Assembly: GCA_052387955.1 (NCBI GenBank)
Contig: JBQTIQ010000079.1
Coordinates: 1-22,052, forward strand
Direction: 5' to 3'
DNA length: 22,052 nucleotides
DNA from: JBQTIQ01 sp052387955
GTDB lineage: Bacteria; Actinomycetota; Acidimicrobiia; Acidimicrobiales; JACDCH01
The notes under the pieces were generated by a model. That model saw nothing but the letters and a program-made list of their open reading frames with translations, was not told the origin of the DNA and did not search any database. This document shows positions 20,332 through 22,052 of the stretch, one piece after another (positions within the stretch are counted from its first letter, which is position 1; each line of letters opens with the position of its first letter). The position numbers were made by a program, and so were the translations under genes.

Positions 20332-20912
20332 CCGGCGGCGCCGGCTACCACCAGCCCGATCTGGACTTCGGCGGCGGGAATCGTGACGGCGGAGGCGACG
20401 ACGCAGACAAGGCGGTCGCGGTGGCGGCGCCGCCGCTGCGGGTGGAGGTCGTCCGCAGCGCCCGCCGGCGTTCGACGGTGGCCGCTCGGCTGGTGGGCGA
20501 CGACCTGGTCCGGGTGATGGTACCGGCGTCGATGTCGGCGGCCGAGGAGGAACGCCACGTTGCCGACCTCGTGGCTCGGCTCGAGCGAAGACGGGCCAGC
20601 CACGCCGTCGACCTGGCCGCCCGGGCCGAGGCCTTGGCCCGGCGCTACCGCCTGCCGAGACCACGCTCGGTGCGATGGGTGACGAACCAGGCCCGCCGGT
20701 GGGGCTCGTGCACCCCCGGAAACGCCGACATCCGCATCTCCGACCGGATGGCCGGGTTCCCGCCGTGGGTCGTCGACTACGTACTGGTGCACGAGCTGGC
20801 GCATCTGGTGCACGGCGACCATTCGGCCGCCTTCCATGCTCTGGTCGACCGCTACCCGCGGGCCGAGCGGGCCCGGGGCTTCCTCATCGCCAAGGGCCTC
20901 GAGGTCCCGTGA
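20328..20912 (+). CDS. YgjP-like zinc metallopeptidase domain protein (DUF45/SprT-related)
   Basis: A 194-residue protein with an unstructured Gly/Asp-rich N-terminus (about 1-35) and a YgjP-type domain. WGSCTPGNADIRISDRMAGFP precedes the zinc motif VHELAHLVHGDHSAAFH: His155, Glu156, His159 and a likely third ligand at His165. The family is related to M48-type peptidases, but its substrates are little known. ATG 20328 overlaps the phosphatase stop by four bases, so the two are coupled. It ends 47 bases before the convergent DksA-like gene, and that gap contains a 12-base palindrome. Confidence 0.9.
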   Translation: MTGGAGYHQPDLDFGGGNRDGGGDDADKAVAVAAPPLRVEVVRSARRRSTVAARLVGDDLVRVMVPASMSAAEEERHVADLVARLERRRASHAVDLAARAEALARRYRLPRPRSVRWVTNQARRWGSCTPGNADIRISDRMAGFPPWVVDYVLVHELAHLVHGDHSAAFHALVDRYPRAERARGFLIAKGLEVP

Positions 20913-20921
20913 CACGGGGCG

Positions 20922-20933
20922 CTCGTCGACGAG
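20922..20933. other. 12-base palindrome between convergent genes
   Basis: CTCGTCGACGAG is a perfect palindrome in the 47-base gap between convergent stop codons. The hairpin would have only four base pairs around a TCGA loop and no T-run follows, so a terminator role is possible but weak. Confidence 0.3.
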
Positions 20934-20959
20934 GGCCGCTCGCCGCCCGCAGGTAGGGA

Positions 20960-21208
20960 CTACTGCGCTCCCGCTTCGGCGTCGGCCTGGTGGCGAAGGC
21001 AGAAACGGGCTGCGGGCAGGGCCTCCAACCGTTCGTCGCCGATGGGCTCGTGGCACGCCTCACAGCGCCCGTAGGTGCCTCGGTCGAGGCGTTCGAGGGC
21101 GCGGTCGATGTCGGCGAACTCGGCCTCGATCTGTTCGAGGATGGAAAGGCCCCGACGGGCTTCGTCACCGTCGAAGGTGTTCACGACCGCAGCGTATGCC
21201 GCCTGCAT
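20960..21208 (-). CDS. DksA/TraR-family zinc finger protein
   Basis: An 82-residue protein with an N-terminal helical hairpin (LEQIEAEFADIDRALERLDRGTYG) and a C-terminal zinc ribbon, CEACHEPIGDERLEALP then FCLRH. The ligand set appears to be Cys-x2-Cys and Cys-x2-His rather than four Cys. DksA-family proteins bind RNA polymerase; actinobacterial short forms are often unassigned. The start is ATG 21208. A longer frame to 21325 reads through the antisense of the tRNA gene and is clearly not coding; GTG 21223 is a possible intermediate start, with TAGGTC at 21234-21239 ten bases before it. It is divergent from tRNA-Lys and they share a 45-base promoter region. Confidence 0.85.
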   Translation of the reverse strand: MQAAYAAVVNTFDGDEARRGLSILEQIEAEFADIDRALERLDRGTYGRCEACHEPIGDERLEALPAARFCLRHQADAEAGAQ

Positions 21209-21252
21209 CCTTCGCCAGAACACCCCGGTTGCGGACCTACCATCAGCCCGTC

Positions 21253-21324
21253 GGGCCGCTAGCTCAATGGCAGAGCATCGGACTTTTAATCCGCTGGTTC
21301 CGGGTTCGACCCCCGGGCGGCCCA
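21253..21324 (+). tRNA. tRNA-Lys (anticodon UUU)
   Basis: A complete cloverleaf. The acceptor GGGCCGC pairs with GCGGCCC, the D stem GCTC pairs with GAGC, and the anticodon loop is CTTTTAA (anticodon TTT). The T stem CCGGG pairs with CCCGG around TTCGACC, and the discriminator base is A. The 3' CCA is not encoded. The outermost anticodon-stem pair (T/C, positions 27-43) is mismatched; the other four pairs are standard. TACCAT at 21238-21243 is a plausible -10 box. No second copy of the 3' end is found in the window, so there is no sign of an integration site in use. Confidence 0.95.
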
Positions 21325-22000
21325 CGGCGAAGCCGGCAAGGTCCGCGGCCGGCGCGACTACTGGTGCCCGCCAATCGGGGTTGTGCTGCCTACGAAGCGT
21401 GCCTGCCTCCGCGCCGTCAGTCGATTACCAGCCAGTTGGTGACCAACGACACAGGACTCCGTCCCAGGCTCGAGCTCGACCCCACCGGCACGAGCCCTCC
21501 GGTGCCGCGAGCAGGCCACGGTGTCGGCCGACTGGTCGACTTCGGAAGGTTTCGATCCCATCCGCGCTCTCGCCGGCCGCCATCGGTGCTCGCACCGGGC
21601 TCACCGAACGGGGCTCCCAGATCCCGAAGGTACAAGCTGACCTGCAGCTTCTTGGCTGGTCTTGCCGCCATCACCGAATCTGCCGGAGTGCCTCGGGGAC
21701 CTCCTGGGTGGACCGGGCTCCAGCGACCGAGGCGGTCTCCGGTCGTGGACCACCACCGCCCTGGGGACAACCTCGCTCGTCGGACGGCCGCCCGACGCTA
21801 GCGAGGCCAGCCCAAAGTCTCGACCTCGAGTAGAGGGAGAGACCCCGGGCCGGTCCGGGTCACGTTGCCCCAGGTAGCGGGGGTGAGAGCCGCGGCCGTG
21901 ATCATTGCGGGCGGACGTCGTGGCTCGTACTGTGCGTTCGCCCCGCGCGGGTGGGGTTCGCTGTCTTGTGGGCGGCGACCAATCGATAGGGGAGGGACTC
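21325..22000. other. About 675 bases without a recognisable gene
   Basis: No frame on either strand shows recognisable protein sequence or the codon-position pattern of the neighbouring genes. The open frames present give Arg/Pro/Ser-rich shadow-like peptides. Two modest hairpins are visible: AAGCTG/CAGCTT at 21634-21650 and CGGCAC/GTGCCG at 21486-21507. I looked for tmRNA, RNase P, SRP RNA and glycine riboswitch landmarks and saw none. The last stretch must carry the promoter and ribosome binding site of the gene starting at 22001. Confidence 0.6.
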
Positions 22001-22052
22001 ATGTTCCGACGCGTTCTGCGTCATTCTCCGTCGGCAGGTTCGGGCGAGACCG
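22001..22052 (+). CDS. Start of an unidentified gene, cut by the right edge
   Basis: ATG 22001 follows a strong GGGGAGGG sequence (21988-21995). Seventeen codons are visible, with a basic start MFRRVLRH and then a Ser/Gly-rich SPSAGSGET. This is too short to identify. The basic start is not followed by a hydrophobic stretch, so a signal peptide is not indicated. Confidence 0.55.
   Translation, partial: MFRRVLRHSPSAGSGET

Noticed and set aside
21253..21324. tRNA-Lys as a used integration site
   Set aside because: No repeat of the tRNA 3' end, integrase or phage-like gene is seen in the window; the downstream side is mostly outside it.
20960..21325. 121-residue form of the DksA-like protein
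   Set aside because: Its first 25 residues are the antisense translation of tRNA-Lys; the family sequence begins after the internal Met at 21208.
21830..21900. Glycine-type riboswitch before the gene at 22001
   Set aside because: A GGGAGAGACC-like word is present, but the conserved CGCCGAAGG-type core is missing.
1..22052. CRISPR array, transposase, integrase or phage genes
   Set aside because: No regularly spaced repeats with unique spacers and no mobility protein were found; the dispersed repeats are irregular in spacing and orientation.

Overview
The window is GC-rich actinobacterial chromosome. Codon third positions are almost all G or C, GTG starts are frequent, and a mycothiol biosynthesis gene (mshA), a Rex regulator linked to heme genes, an RsiG-type c-di-GMP protein and a proC/small-HTH pair are present. 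Several groupings (mshA next to a YbjN-domain gene, proC next to an excisionase-like HTH gene, rex with hemA/hemC) resemble those I recall from Mycobacterium and Streptomyces. The overall character fits a deep-branching actinobacterium such as Acidimicrobiia; that placement is inference.

Layout. 1-3380 (minus): rex, precorrin-2 dehydrogenase, hemA and hemC (cut by the left edge), a tetrapyrrole operon with a redox sensor. 3443-4162 (plus): a seven-helix membrane protein. 4225-9303: an accessory segment with a 5'-truncated acyl-CoA synthetase (minus), an ABC exporter pair (plus) and a cytochrome P450 (plus). It is punctuated by a dispersed repeat whose two best copies (60/64 identical, inverted) bracket the ABC-P450 block. 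9341-10560 (minus): a 28-residue membrane peptide, SAM hydrolase and a small HTH protein. 10645-15469 (minus): proC, a YbjN-domain protein, mshA, an XRE regulator, an HD-GYP phosphodiesterase, a lone REC domain and RsiG, the last five closely packed. 15556-17460: cupredoxin lipoprotein, PuuD-type membrane protein, superoxide dismutase. 17506-19605 (minus): CdsA-like membrane protein, MoaD/ThiS-like protein, MaoC hydratase. 19687-20912 (plus): histidine phosphatase and YgjP-type metallopeptidase. 20960-21324: DksA/TraR-type zinc protein and divergent tRNA-Lys(UUU). 21325-22000 holds no gene I can support, and a new gene starts at 22001.

The points most worth a second look are: (i) an RsiG / REC / HD-GYP / XRE cluster running into mshA, where RsiG carries one perfect c-di-GMP motif and a second with a single Gln-to-Phe change; (ii) the repeat family, which supplies the C-termini of two unrelated enzymes and the only available start codons of the ABC ATPase, and sits beside an acyl-CoA synthetase lacking its N-terminus; (iii) a CdsA-like protein whose catalytic signature is gone; (iv) a recurring TAnnnT box 7-10 bases before start codons, which suggests frequent leaderless transcription.
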